Below are positions 27,084-35,598 of a stretch of 64,000 nt of DNA, one piece after another. Positions within the stretch are counted from its first letter, which is position 1. Every line of letters begins with the position of its first letter. This stretch comes from Oligoflexia bacterium (GTDB taxonomy: Bacteria > Bdellovibrionota > Bacteriovoracia > Bacteriovoracales > Bacteriovoracaceae), in contig JADFZW010000012.1 in the NCBI GenBank assembly GCA_015232355.1, forward strand, positions 62,001-126,000. The letters run 5' to 3'. Under the pieces are notes generated by a model. That model saw nothing but the letters and a program-made list of their open reading frames with translations, searched no databases and was not told the DNA's origin. A program made the position numbers and the translations under genes.

Positions 27084-27926
27084 TTATCGTATCTTCTTTG
27101 CAAACTTTTCTAAAAACAATCTTTCCCCAATATTAATTTGATATAAATTATTATTTGTATTTGTATTTCTATTTTTTTTTAAAAAATCACTTAATTCACT
27201 CTTAAATCCAAACAAGCTCCTTCTGCTATTTTGTTGATCATTAGAGAAAAAACCACAAATTGGATTTTCATTATTAGCATTTATATCTAATGGCGCTAAT
27301 ATTTGAATTAAATATACAGCATCGGAACTATTTAAAATATAGTCTATACTCTTTTCGTTTAAAAAATTATAAAAGTCTGAAATAATCACTAGATGATTTT
27401 TTTTCTCTCTCATCTTCATTATAAAATGCATATTATTTTCTAACATCTTTTGATTATTTATTGCTAAATTACCTACAACCTTAAAATTTCCCTTTTCATC
27501 TATCATATTTTTTTTGAGTAGTGATTGTAATAAAAATCCTATTCCTGCTTTTCCAGATGCTCTTGGAAGATCGATAACCCCTTCGTTTAATATTATCCCT
27601 CTAATTTTATCTTTCGTTAGATCAGACCATAGATAAAATAGGCATAAGACCATTATGCTGGCCTCAAATTTTGATAATCCATCACAACCATAACTCATCG
27701 AACTGCTGGCATCAATAATTACATCAATTCCCTGATTCTTCTCTTCCTCAAAAACTTTTATATAGGGTATTCTTGTTTTAGCGGTAACTTTCCAATCAAT
27801 AAATCGTACTTCATCACCGTAAGAGTATATTTGATGATCTTTGAATTTTAGGCCCTGACCCTTAAATGGGGAACGCTTCGGACCGATAGCGCTGGTTCTA
27901 CTATTTTTTGCTAATTTTAGTTGCAT
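27084..27926 (-). CDS. DUF58 protein of the Bat/MoxR operon
   Basis: A 280-residue DUF58 protein with a degenerate VWA-like fold. The signature is complete: GQGLKFKDHQIYSYGDEVRF, then IDWKVTAKTRIPYIKVFEEE, then VIIDASSSMSYG with a metal-site-like D-x-S-x-S. It lacks membrane segments. DUF58 proteins act with MoxR AAA ATPases and Bat VWA proteins in complex maturation. It lies 93 nt after moxR and 9 nt before the next gene of the operon. Confidence 0.9.
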   Translation of the reverse strand: MQLKLAKNSRTSAIGPKRSPFKGQGLKFKDHQIYSYGDEVRFIDWKVTAKTRIPYIKVFEEEKNQGIDVIIDASSSMSYGCDGLSKFEASIMVLCLFYLWSDLTKDKIRGIILNEGVIDLPRASGKAGIGFLLQSLLKKNMIDEKGNFKVVGNLAINNQKMLENNMHFIMKMREKKNHLVIISDFYNFLNEKSIDYILNSSDAVYLIQILAPLDINANNENPICGFFSNDQQNSRRSLFGFKSELSDFLKKNRNTNTNNNLYQINIGERLFLEKFAKKIR

Positions 27927-28019
27927 CAGCTTTACAAGTTTTTCGATTTTTTTTAGATCGATATTGCTTATAATCTGCTCCTCTTTTACATTACATTCGT
28001 TGAGTATTTAAAAAATTAT

Positions 28020-29021
28020 TTAAATTAAGGACTGAGCAATTTTAAGTACCACGTCCTTTGGTTTTATCTGATCTATACTTGCACTATAAGATAATATTAT
28101 TCTGTGACCTACAACTTCAGGAACAGCATTTAAAACATCTTCCGGTGCTACAAAGTCCTTTCCTTGTAAAAATGCAAAAAATTTTGAAACCTTATACAAC
28201 CAAATGGATGCTCTCGGGGAAGCGCCATTAATTATTATGTCTTTGTATTCCATTTGAAAATAGCTTGAATCAGGTCTTGTTGCCTGAACAATTTTAACAA
28301 TCAATTCTTTTATTTTTTCATCTACATAAATTGCATTAACTGCATCTTTTAATGTTAATAAATCACTCATTTCCAATGATGAAGACAACTCTTGCAAAAG
28401 AATCTTCTTATTTAGAAGTAAAATTTTCTTTTCAGATTCAAAATCCGGATAAGAAACATTTATCTTCATCATAAATCTATCAATCTGTGCTTCAGGCAAG
28501 GGATAAGTCCCCTCCTGCTCAATTGGATTTTGAGTTGCTAAAACTACAAAAGGTGTTTCTAGTAAATGAGTCTCTTCTCCAATCGTCACCTGATTTTCTT
28601 CCATTGCTTCAAGAAGCGCTGATTGAACTTTAGGAGGAGCACGATTAATTTCATCGGCCAAAAGTATTTGAGTAAATATAGGTCCTAATTTTACTTTAAA
28701 ATCTTCTGCTGTTTGATTATAAATCATTGTTCCCAAGAGATCAGATGGCAACAAATCTGGAGTAAATTGCACTCTTTTAAATTTCAGAGCACAAAGCTTA
28801 CTTAAAGTAGAAACACTTAATGTTTTACCAAGTCCGGGAGCACCTTCAATCAACAAGTGACCCTCTAAAGTAATGGCCGCAATTATTGATTCCAACAATC
28901 TTCTCTGTCCTAAAACTAAATAACTTGCCTTATCGATTGTAGCTAATATTTTTGCTCGAAGTTCATTATTAACATCACTAACATTACCTTCATTACTCAT
29001 GATTAAATTTCCTATGTTCAA
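28020..29021 (-). CDS. moxR: MoxR-family AAA+ ATPase
   Basis: A 333-residue AAA+ ATPase with Walker A GAPGLGKTLS, Walker B ILLADEINRAPPKVQSALLEAME (the MoxR consensus), sensor-1 LATQNPIEQEGTYPLPEAQIDRFM with the arginine finger, and sensor-2 GASPRAS. MoxR proteins act as chaperones for metal or VWA-domain complexes. It is the first gene of the aerotolerance operon, followed by the DUF58 gene, the unnamed exported gene, batA, batB-batC and batD. Upstream lies rlmI with a 13-nt gap, so transcription may begin further upstream. Confidence 0.94.
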   Translation of the reverse strand: MNIGNLIMSNEGNVSDVNNELRAKILATIDKASYLVLGQRRLLESIIAAITLEGHLLIEGAPGLGKTLSVSTLSKLCALKFKRVQFTPDLLPSDLLGTMIYNQTAEDFKVKLGPIFTQILLADEINRAPPKVQSALLEAMEENQVTIGEETHLLETPFVVLATQNPIEQEGTYPLPEAQIDRFMMKINVSYPDFESEKKILLLNKKILLQELSSSLEMSDLLTLKDAVNAIYVDEKIKELIVKIVQATRPDSSYFQMEYKDIIINGASPRASIWLYKVSKFFAFLQGKDFVAPEDVLNAVPEVVGHRIILSYSASIDQIKPKDVVLKIAQSLI

Positions 29022-29034
29022 TTTTCAATTTATT

Positions 29035-30303
29035 CTATTCTACATAATATGCTAAATACTTTAAGTAGTGAGATTTATCTTTAAGTGATGAGATTGGATG
29101 ATCTGGCCCGGCAAATCCCATATCTATTAAATTTATTTTTCTATCAACTTTATTAGCGGAATCTATTACTGTCTTATCCAAATCTTCAAAGGAGACACAG
29201 CTAGTACATGAACAAATCGCCATTAGTGAATTTTTATTTAAAATTTTCAATATTTTTTCATGAAGTTTATTATAACCACTTAGTGCTTTATCTTTATTAC
29301 TCATGGTTTTAGCAAATGCGGGAGGATCAGAAACCACTACATCATAAAAAATTCCCTCGGCCAATTGTTTATCTAAATAATCAAAGCATGGCAAACAAAC
29401 AAATTCTCCTCTCTTGCTAAAATTATTTATTTCTAAATTATTTTCAATATCCTTTTGAAAATCACCTCTATCAACAAATCTAACATTTTTTACATTTGCT
29501 CTTAACATATGTAGTCCCCAACTGCCCACATATGAAAACAAATCTAATCCCCACTGAAAATTTTTAACATCTTTATTTATACTATTAATTAATTTTTCAA
29601 AGCGATGACGATTTAATCTATGATCGTAATAGTAACCAATTTTTTGAATCTTATCTGCTGAGACTTCAATTCTTATTCCATTTTCCTGCAATTTAATTTT
29701 TTCAATCTTAAGCTTGCTATTCTCAAGTTTATTATCAAATCTCTCTTGGTATTGCGGAAGTCCCTCTAATTTTCGTTCATTTTCATCATCGTAAACTATA
29801 AGCTCACTTCCAGAAAAATTTGCCTTAAAAAATTCGATCACATTATTTCGATAGCGATCAATACCTGCAGTGTTTATTTGTAAAAAAATATATTTTTCAT
29901 ATTTATCCACAATTAATCCAGGTAAAGAATCTGCCTCTCCATATATCACTCTATAATTATCACCTAAGTGAGGATAAAATTTTCTTTTATTAATAGCGAC
30001 TGTGATTGCATCCTCAATATAAGAACAAGCTACTTGCTGCTCTTGTAATGATTCCAATTCATCTGTAGCTGAAGCTACAGCTTCAGAATTAATTTTTTTT
30101 AAAATATGGATGATAGGACAATTTTTTTCGGCCCTGATGTTTATAAAACCTAGATAATTGGATTTTTCTTTTTTATCACAAAAAAAAACCCATTCGCCTG
30201 GTAAGTAAGTCTTTCCCAAATCCTGACAATCTTTCTCTGACAAGCGATAAATCTTTTTCTTAACTTTAAGACATCCCTCTTTTGATAGTATTATACTCTT
30301 CAC
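29035..30303 (-). CDS. rlmI: 23S rRNA m5C methyltransferase, RlmI-like
   Basis: A 422-residue SAM-dependent methyltransferase of the RlmI/YccW family (m5C1962 of E. coli 23S rRNA). It has an N-terminal PUA-like domain, the family block YGEADSLPGLIVDKYEKYIFLQ, SAM motif LDLFSYVGSWGLHML (G-x-x-G variant) and motif IV DPPAFAKTMSNKDKAL, and the catalytic cysteine region ICSCTSCVSFEDL. An additional stretch of about 30 residues near 190-220 extends the usual 396-residue length. The family is firm; the exact target base is inferred. Confidence 0.87.
   Translation of the reverse strand: MKSIILSKEGCLKVKKKIYRLSEKDCQDLGKTYLPGEWVFFCDKKEKSNYLGFINIRAEKNCPIIHILKKINSEAVASATDELESLQEQQVACSYIEDAITVAINKRKFYPHLGDNYRVIYGEADSLPGLIVDKYEKYIFLQINTAGIDRYRNNVIEFFKANFSGSELIVYDDENERKLEGLPQYQERFDNKLENSKLKIEKIKLQENGIRIEVSADKIQKIGYYYDHRLNRHRFEKLINSINKDVKNFQWGLDLFSYVGSWGLHMLRANVKNVRFVDRGDFQKDIENNLEINNFSKRGEFVCLPCFDYLDKQLAEGIFYDVVVSDPPAFAKTMSNKDKALSGYNKLHEKILKILNKNSLMAICSCTSCVSFEDLDKTVIDSANKVDRKINLIDMGFAGPDHPISSLKDKSHYLKYLAYYVE
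30063..30080. repeat. 8-bp perfect inverted repeat in rlmI
   Basis: CTGTAGCT-GA-AGCTACAG is a perfect inverted repeat within the rlmI coding sequence (Ala-Val-Ala-Ser-Ala run). It could be chance because alanine codons are self-complementary. Confidence 0.5.
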
Positions 30304-30337
30304 TAAACCACCTTATAAATCACACATCATTTAATCA

Positions 30338-31276
30338 TTACATCTTCTTCAGAAAATATTTTTGTGCCTCTCCATTATTTATTCGATAATTACTAAAAAT
30401 TATATCTCTTTGTACTTTATAGATCGTGTCTGTTCCTGAATCGCTAGTTCCATCCTCTTTCTTTTTATTTTTATTACTATTATTATTATTTATATTATTA
30501 CCCTCTAAGTTTTTAGAGAAAATTTCTGTTGATACAGCAACTCTTACTGGCAATCCTATTCCAGAAAAACTATTATAGGTAATCTCGTTTTGGACAATCT
30601 TCGATTGAATACCATAATCAGATTTCATTACAATACTACTTAGCACCCATTTGTTTTGGCCCCATTTCTCTCTATCCCAACTATAATATGCATCCTCTGT
30701 TCCCTGAGGGGTAATCATTAACAATTTATTCAATCTATCTTTATCATCAAAAACAATCTTTATTTCATGTACCATATTAAGATGAGTTTTATCAGTACCA
30801 ATAAATAATCTTTCACCATTTGATAACTTTGATGATTGTTTATTTTTTGCATCTATCGCTATTGATTTTAAATTATAATTCCTGGCCCTTTCTGCAAAAT
30901 TTTTAGGAATTATAAACTCAATATATGGTTGAACAGATCTAATCAAAGTATCTTTCACCATAACAAAACCCTTGGGAAGCCCACTAATTTCAACATCAAT
31001 CTTTCCTGAAGAAATCCAATAAATTGTGAAGTACAAATCATCAATTTTCAACTGTCCTAATTGATTACTTAATTCCTTATCCAGATTTGTAAATCGCACA
31101 TCAACAACTAGATCCTTCAACCCATAGACCTCTGGATGATATGTACTAATATCAAATCTTTTGATCAAATCATTTGCATCCTTTGAACCTTTTTCTTCTG
31201 CAAAAGTTTTCGAACTCACATTACAAAATACAATCATTAAAATCCAAACTACAACAAACAATCTAGCTTTAATCAT
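30338..31276 (-). CDS. Exported protein, possible LolA-like fold, unknown
   Basis: A 312-residue protein with a signal peptide (LFVVVWILMIVFCNVSSKTFA, cut before EEK). The mature part is beta-rich with Tyr/Trp turns (YYSWDREKWGQNKWVLSSIV, SKIVQNEITYNSFSGIGLPV), which resembles outer-membrane lipoprotein carrier-like proteins, although no firm motif is present. An Asn/Lys-rich low-complexity stretch (NNNNSNKNKKK) occurs near residue 270. It lies between rqcH and rlmI on the same strand. No function is assigned. Confidence 0.65.
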   Translation of the reverse strand: MIKARLFVVVWILMIVFCNVSSKTFAEEKGSKDANDLIKRFDISTYHPEVYGLKDLVVDVRFTNLDKELSNQLGQLKIDDLYFTIYWISSGKIDVEISGLPKGFVMVKDTLIRSVQPYIEFIIPKNFAERARNYNLKSIAIDAKNKQSSKLSNGERLFIGTDKTHLNMVHEIKIVFDDKDRLNKLLMITPQGTEDAYYSWDREKWGQNKWVLSSIVMKSDYGIQSKIVQNEITYNSFSGIGLPVRVAVSTEIFSKNLEGNNINNNNSNKNKKKEDGTSDSGTDTIYKVQRDIIFSNYRINNGEAQKYFLKKM

Positions 31277-31355
31277 AATTACATCCGTGATGAAAATAGA
31301 AAGTAGATAAAAATTGTCAATTTATTTATAACAATAATGTTTACAATAAATTTTC

Positions 31356-32870
31356 CTATCCTTCTATTGATTTTTCAAGCAACTCCTTCCAATTTTTTAT
31401 ATATTCTACTTGAATATGCCTTTGTTTGTTCACAATTACCTTTCCGCTATGCCCTTTAACACCCTTTATGTTTTTTACTTGAGTAAATACTAAAGGTATA
31501 ATTGTTATATTTAACTTGGAATATTCACATAAAACTGATCCCACTAACTTTAACTCCTCTTCACTCAACTCACCAATTGACTTCACTTTTACTATCAAGT
31601 GCGCCCCTTTATAACCATCAATGTGAAACCATAAATCATCTTTGTTGGCCCACTTTGATCTTATAAAATCATTTCCTTTTTCATTTTTTCCCACTGAAAA
31701 TTTTAAATTTTTCCTTAATTCAAATTCAACATATGGTTCATGCTGTTTATTATCAGAAACAGCATGAACGTCACTTTTCATATCACACTCTACTTCACTA
31801 TCGTTGTCATGATCTCTATCATTATCATCATTCACTTTTTCAAATTTAATTTTATCAAACCAAATTGGACGTATAATTTTGCTTTGATCAATTGTATATA
31901 CTTTTGGTCCATTACCTCCCTCTAATGATGCTCTCTCTAAACTCATAAAATCATCATATTCCTTTTTTGTTTCGGCCCATCTATTTGCCAATATACCTTC
32001 GCCTCTTTTTAATTTTTTTATCTTTTTATAAATATGATCCATGCGCTTGTAGTGTCCAATGACTGATGCAAATTTAAAGGTAATACCAGCGATAAGAATT
32101 TCCCTTCTATCTTCATCTTGTAAATCAATTGTCCCACTATCAATAGCTTCCTTTATTTCTCGCCATTTTTTACTTTTTTCAAGATCACCTGCTATTTTAA
32201 AAACTTTCCTCTCTAAGATTTTTTTCTTTTTAGATTCGCTTGCTTTTAAACAAAGATTAAACTCCTCTTTCAGTAACTCGGATACATCCACTTTTCTATC
32301 TTTTTTTTCTCTCTCATCGTTAGTTAAATTCATTCGATCATCTTGAAATTTTCCTACTGAAATAAACATCTTTAACAATTCTTCCTCTATAATTTTCTCA
32401 TCTTTTTCTAAGTGAGCTAGATTAATATTTCCTTTCCATGACAAAAAAACTGTTCCTTTTTCTAAAAAATCATTCCAATATAAATTTGCCAGATATAATT
32501 GTCGTCCCCCCCAAAAAAAGAGCATCTGACCAACAGAGTTTTGATATTTGTATTTTAAAATCAACACCCGATCCATTGGATCAACTTTCATATCCAATAA
32601 TCTGGCCGAGACTAGATATTTACGAAGATATTCCAATATAATATCTCTAATTCGTAACTCTTTTGGTGGTAACGATTCCCCAATCAAAAGCCCTTCATAA
32701 CCCTTACCTCTTCCCAAATAGAGATATTTTGTTGCTCCTCTGACTCGGACTGTGATACATATATAGCGACCGGTACTAAAAAGTTTTTGTATCTGTGCCG
32801 ACTCAAAAGATTTTAAATCTTTTTTTAAATTAGTAACAATATTTTGTAATTCGAATAATTTTTGTATCAT
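31356..32870 (-). CDS. rqcH: RqcH/NFACT-family ribosome quality control protein
   Basis: RqcH binds 50S-peptidyl-tRNA complexes and adds C-terminal alanine tails to stalled chains. The 504 residues show an NFACT-N-like domain with MDRVLIL, whose Asp100-Arg101 match the DR pair needed for tRNA recruitment; a coiled-coil middle region (about 180-330); and a C-terminal NFACT-R domain (GNDFIRSKWANKDDLWFHID, GAHLIVKVK, KGVKGHSGKVIV). It is shorter than the usual 560-570 residues and the helix-hairpin part looks reduced. It is divergent from mutS2 across only 51 bp. A 13-bp perfect inverted repeat lies in a charged insertion near residue 375. Confidence 0.88.
   Translation of the reverse strand: MIQKLFELQNIVTNLKKDLKSFESAQIQKLFSTGRYICITVRVRGATKYLYLGRGKGYEGLLIGESLPPKELRIRDIILEYLRKYLVSARLLDMKVDPMDRVLILKYKYQNSVGQMLFFWGGRQLYLANLYWNDFLEKGTVFLSWKGNINLAHLEKDEKIIEEELLKMFISVGKFQDDRMNLTNDEREKKDRKVDVSELLKEEFNLCLKASESKKKKILERKVFKIAGDLEKSKKWREIKEAIDSGTIDLQDEDRREILIAGITFKFASVIGHYKRMDHIYKKIKKLKRGEGILANRWAETKKEYDDFMSLERASLEGGNGPKVYTIDQSKIIRPIWFDKIKFEKVNDDNDRDHDNDSEVECDMKSDVHAVSDNKQHEPYVEFELRKNLKFSVGKNEKGNDFIRSKWANKDDLWFHIDGYKGAHLIVKVKSIGELSEEELKLVGSVLCEYSKLNITIIPLVFTQVKNIKGVKGHSGKVIVNKQRHIQVEYIKNWKELLEKSIEG
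31736..31769. repeat. Perfect 13-bp inverted repeat inside rqcH
   Basis: GTTCATGCTGTTT (31736-31748), an 8-nt loop, AAACAGCATGAAC (31757-31769). It lies in the acidic, low-conservation insertion before the NFACT-R domain, encoding the VHAVSDNKQHE region. Confidence 0.93.
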
Positions 32871-32921
32871 AGTTTTTAAGTTTAATTTTTTATTTTTTTA
32901 TTTTTTTTAATTTTAATAAAT

Positions 32922-35378
32922 ATGCTTAATCTTATTAATAATAACGATCGTTCCCTATTAAATCAACTTGACTGGGATAATATCATTCAAAAAATATCAT
33001 CCTCCACCTATTTTGAGGAATCAAAAGAGCTACTCTTTTCAAAAATTACACTAAAAAATCCCTCTGAAATCACTGAAGGAATAAAAGACACTCTACAAAT
33101 AATTGAGTTAATAAGACAGGGAAACTTTGCTTCCATTCATTCTCACTTTTACTCGCTCAACAGTAGTAATCTTGTAAATGATTACATCTACCGTTTGGCC
33201 AAAGGATCATGCTTATCCATCTCAGAATTAAATCAACTGGCAAAAACCTTTGAGTGTTTTACTAATTTAATCAATAACTACCCATCTATTAGCGAGATTA
33301 TTCATAAAAATGCTCTTATTGAAAAAACTATTATAACAGAAATTCGTAAAAATTTTGTAATTAAATTACGCACCTTTGTTTCTACAGAAGGGAATATAAA
33401 CTTTTTGGCCCATCCTGAACTATCTGTCCACTATTTAAAATTGCAAGAAATAGAACAGTTGATTAAAGAGGATTTAAAAAGAATTCTTCGCTCTAAACAA
33501 ATGGAAAAAATCCTACGTTATGATCAATATGATATCATGAATGATCATTTTGTAGTACCTATTCGTTCCGATTCCTATAACTCTGGACTTGGTCAAATCA
33601 TTGCTCACTCAGATAGTGGTCTCACTCTCTACGTTGAACCCTTTAGTATCAAAGATAAATGTAATAAACGAATTACTCTTATTGCAAAAATTGATGAGGT
33701 TCTATTCAATATATGCAAAGATTTTTGTGAAATACTCACTCCTCATCATAATATTTTTCAACAAATCAAATGTTCACTTCGAGACTTAGATGTTTTGATG
33801 GCCAAAGCAAAATACTCATATGATAATGATTTTTGCGTTCCAAATATTAATTACGATCTCAACATTAACATCAGCATTAGTATTAAAGGATTATTCCATC
33901 CTCTGATTGAACGACCAATTACTAATTCTATCAACCTTAGTGCTAGTCAAAAAGGAATCATTATCTCCGGGCCTAATACTGGGGGAAAGACTGTTGCTTT
34001 AAAATCTTTAACTCTTGCTCATCTATTTTTACATTTTGGACTTCTCACTCCTGCTTTTGAGGCCACACTCTACCCATTCACTCACATCTACTTTTTTGGA
34101 CATGATCAACAAGATTTAGCACAAGGATTAAGCTCTTTTTCTGCTGAAGTAAAAAATTATCTGCAATTGCTGGCAGAGCTAAAAAATGAACGTAATACAA
34201 ATAATTTAAGCAATCTCATAGTTATCGATGAAATTTTTAATACAACTTCCTCCGAAGAAGCATCAGCATTGGCACTCTCGCTTTTTGAAGAGATCGATAA
34301 AAATAGCTCTAAGATTTTTGTTTCTACCCACCATCAAATGCTCAAAACTATCATTCATAAAAATGAAAACTATATCTCTTGTCATGTAGGTTATGATTTT
34401 GAAGAGGATAAGCCAACTTACAAAATCATAAGTGGTACTCCTGGTAGTTCATTGGCCATAACTATCTTTAAAAATCTTTCCAAAAAATATTTTAGCAAAC
34501 ATAACATTGTAGAAAATGCACACAAACTTTTAGATGATAAACACATCATCTATGAAAATCTCTTGCAAGATCTTTCCAAAAAAGAACTTGAGCTCAATAA
34601 GTTAATTGAAGAAAATAAAACCTTAAAGAAAAACTTAACCTCTGAGCGCTCAAAGATCGAAGGAATTTACAAACTAAAAATGCAATGTAAATATGAAGAG
34701 TATGATCGAAATTTGTTTGATATCTTAAGGGACGCTAATCAGCTAATTGAAGAAATCAAGCGCGGCGACAGTAAACAACTTAAAAGCTATGTAAAAAGCA
34801 TAGATGAATTGCGCTCGAAAGTAAAAAACAAAGCACCATCACCAACCTCCTCTCTCACTATCTCGCCAACTAAATTTTCCACAGAGGATATATCACCAAT
34901 TGTTGGTGAAAAATATTACTCATTAAATCTCAAAAAAGTGGTAACCTTGGTTTCAATCACCAACAAAGGCAAACATGCTATGGTAAAAAAAGATAATGTT
35001 ACCATCAAAGTACCTATCTCTGATTTAAAAGCATATACTGGCCAAGATAATTCTAGCTCTAAAAATCAATTTCATTTCTCCTTCGAAAGCAGTAATAATA
35101 CTAATACAACTTGTGATTCTAGCGATGAACAAAAAAACAACTTACTACCATTTCATTTTGATTGCAGAGGAATGAGAGTAGATGAATTCGAAAGTGTAAT
35201 TGAAAAGATTCTCGATGATTTACTTACTGGAGATCTCCCCTACGCAGTGATAATTCATGGACATGGTACTGGCGCTTTAAAAAAATGGTTGCAAACATAT
35301 CTTAAACAACATCCAGAATTTTCATCAGAAGTTCCAGAACAATCATCCTATGGAACAACTAAAATATTTTGCAAATAA
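32922..35378 (+). CDS. mutS2: MutS2 ATPase with Smr domain
   Basis: MutS2 was first linked to recombination and is now known in Bacillus to sense collided ribosomes and split them. The 818 residues have the MutS2 core (HFVVPIRSDS, GLTLYVEP), Walker A GPNTGGKTVALKSL (about 350-363), a signature block (FSAEVKNYLQLLAEL), Walker B NLIVIDEIFNTTSSEEASAL, a long coiled coil (about 540-640), a KOW-like beta segment (about 663-705) and a C-terminal Smr domain with FDCRGMRVDEFE and IHGHGTGALKKWL. All domains are intact. The divergent neighbour is rqcH, matching a role in ribosome rescue. Confidence 0.96.
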   Translation: MLNLINNNDRSLLNQLDWDNIIQKISSSTYFEESKELLFSKITLKNPSEITEGIKDTLQIIELIRQGNFASIHSHFYSLNSSNLVNDYIYRLAKGSCLSISELNQLAKTFECFTNLINNYPSISEIIHKNALIEKTIITEIRKNFVIKLRTFVSTEGNINFLAHPELSVHYLKLQEIEQLIKEDLKRILRSKQMEKILRYDQYDIMNDHFVVPIRSDSYNSGLGQIIAHSDSGLTLYVEPFSIKDKCNKRITLIAKIDEVLFNICKDFCEILTPHHNIFQQIKCSLRDLDVLMAKAKYSYDNDFCVPNINYDLNINISISIKGLFHPLIERPITNSINLSASQKGIIISGPNTGGKTVALKSLTLAHLFLHFGLLTPAFEATLYPFTHIYFFGHDQQDLAQGLSSFSAEVKNYLQLLAELKNERNTNNLSNLIVIDEIFNTTSSEEASALALSLFEEIDKNSSKIFVSTHHQMLKTIIHKNENYISCHVGYDFEEDKPTYKIISGTPGSSLAITIFKNLSKKYFSKHNIVENAHKLLDDKHIIYENLLQDLSKKELELNKLIEENKTLKKNLTSERSKIEGIYKLKMQCKYEEYDRNLFDILRDANQLIEEIKRGDSKQLKSYVKSIDELRSKVKNKAPSPTSSLTISPTKFSTEDISPIVGEKYYSLNLKKVVTLVSITNKGKHAMVKKDNVTIKVPISDLKAYTGQDNSSSKNQFHFSFESSNNTNTTCDSSDEQKNNLLPFHFDCRGMRVDEFESVIEKILDDLLTGDLPYAVIIHGHGTGALKKWLQTYLKQHPEFSSEVPEQSSYGTTKIFCK

Positions 35379-35598
35379 ATTGCAAATAAACTTTGTTCAT
35401 CTCATATTGCCAACTTAATCACACAATAAAAAACTATCGCTAAATAAAAAAAAGCAATAATAATTATTTAAAATTAAGGGTATCTACTAGTAAATAATGG
35501 CCCCTCCTGAAAAAGCAAAAAAAAATCAATTAGAGTAATAAATTATCAAGTTATACTGATGTTAGATTTATAATGGATCTTTTATGGGAGGATTAGAA

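Noticed and set aside
35497..35538. 13-residue ORF starting MAPPEK in the spacer after mutS2
   Set aside because: Too short, no ribosome site and nothing to indicate expression. The rest of this 220-bp spacer shows only AT-rich DNA and a TTGCAAATAAA repeat at the mutS2 stop.
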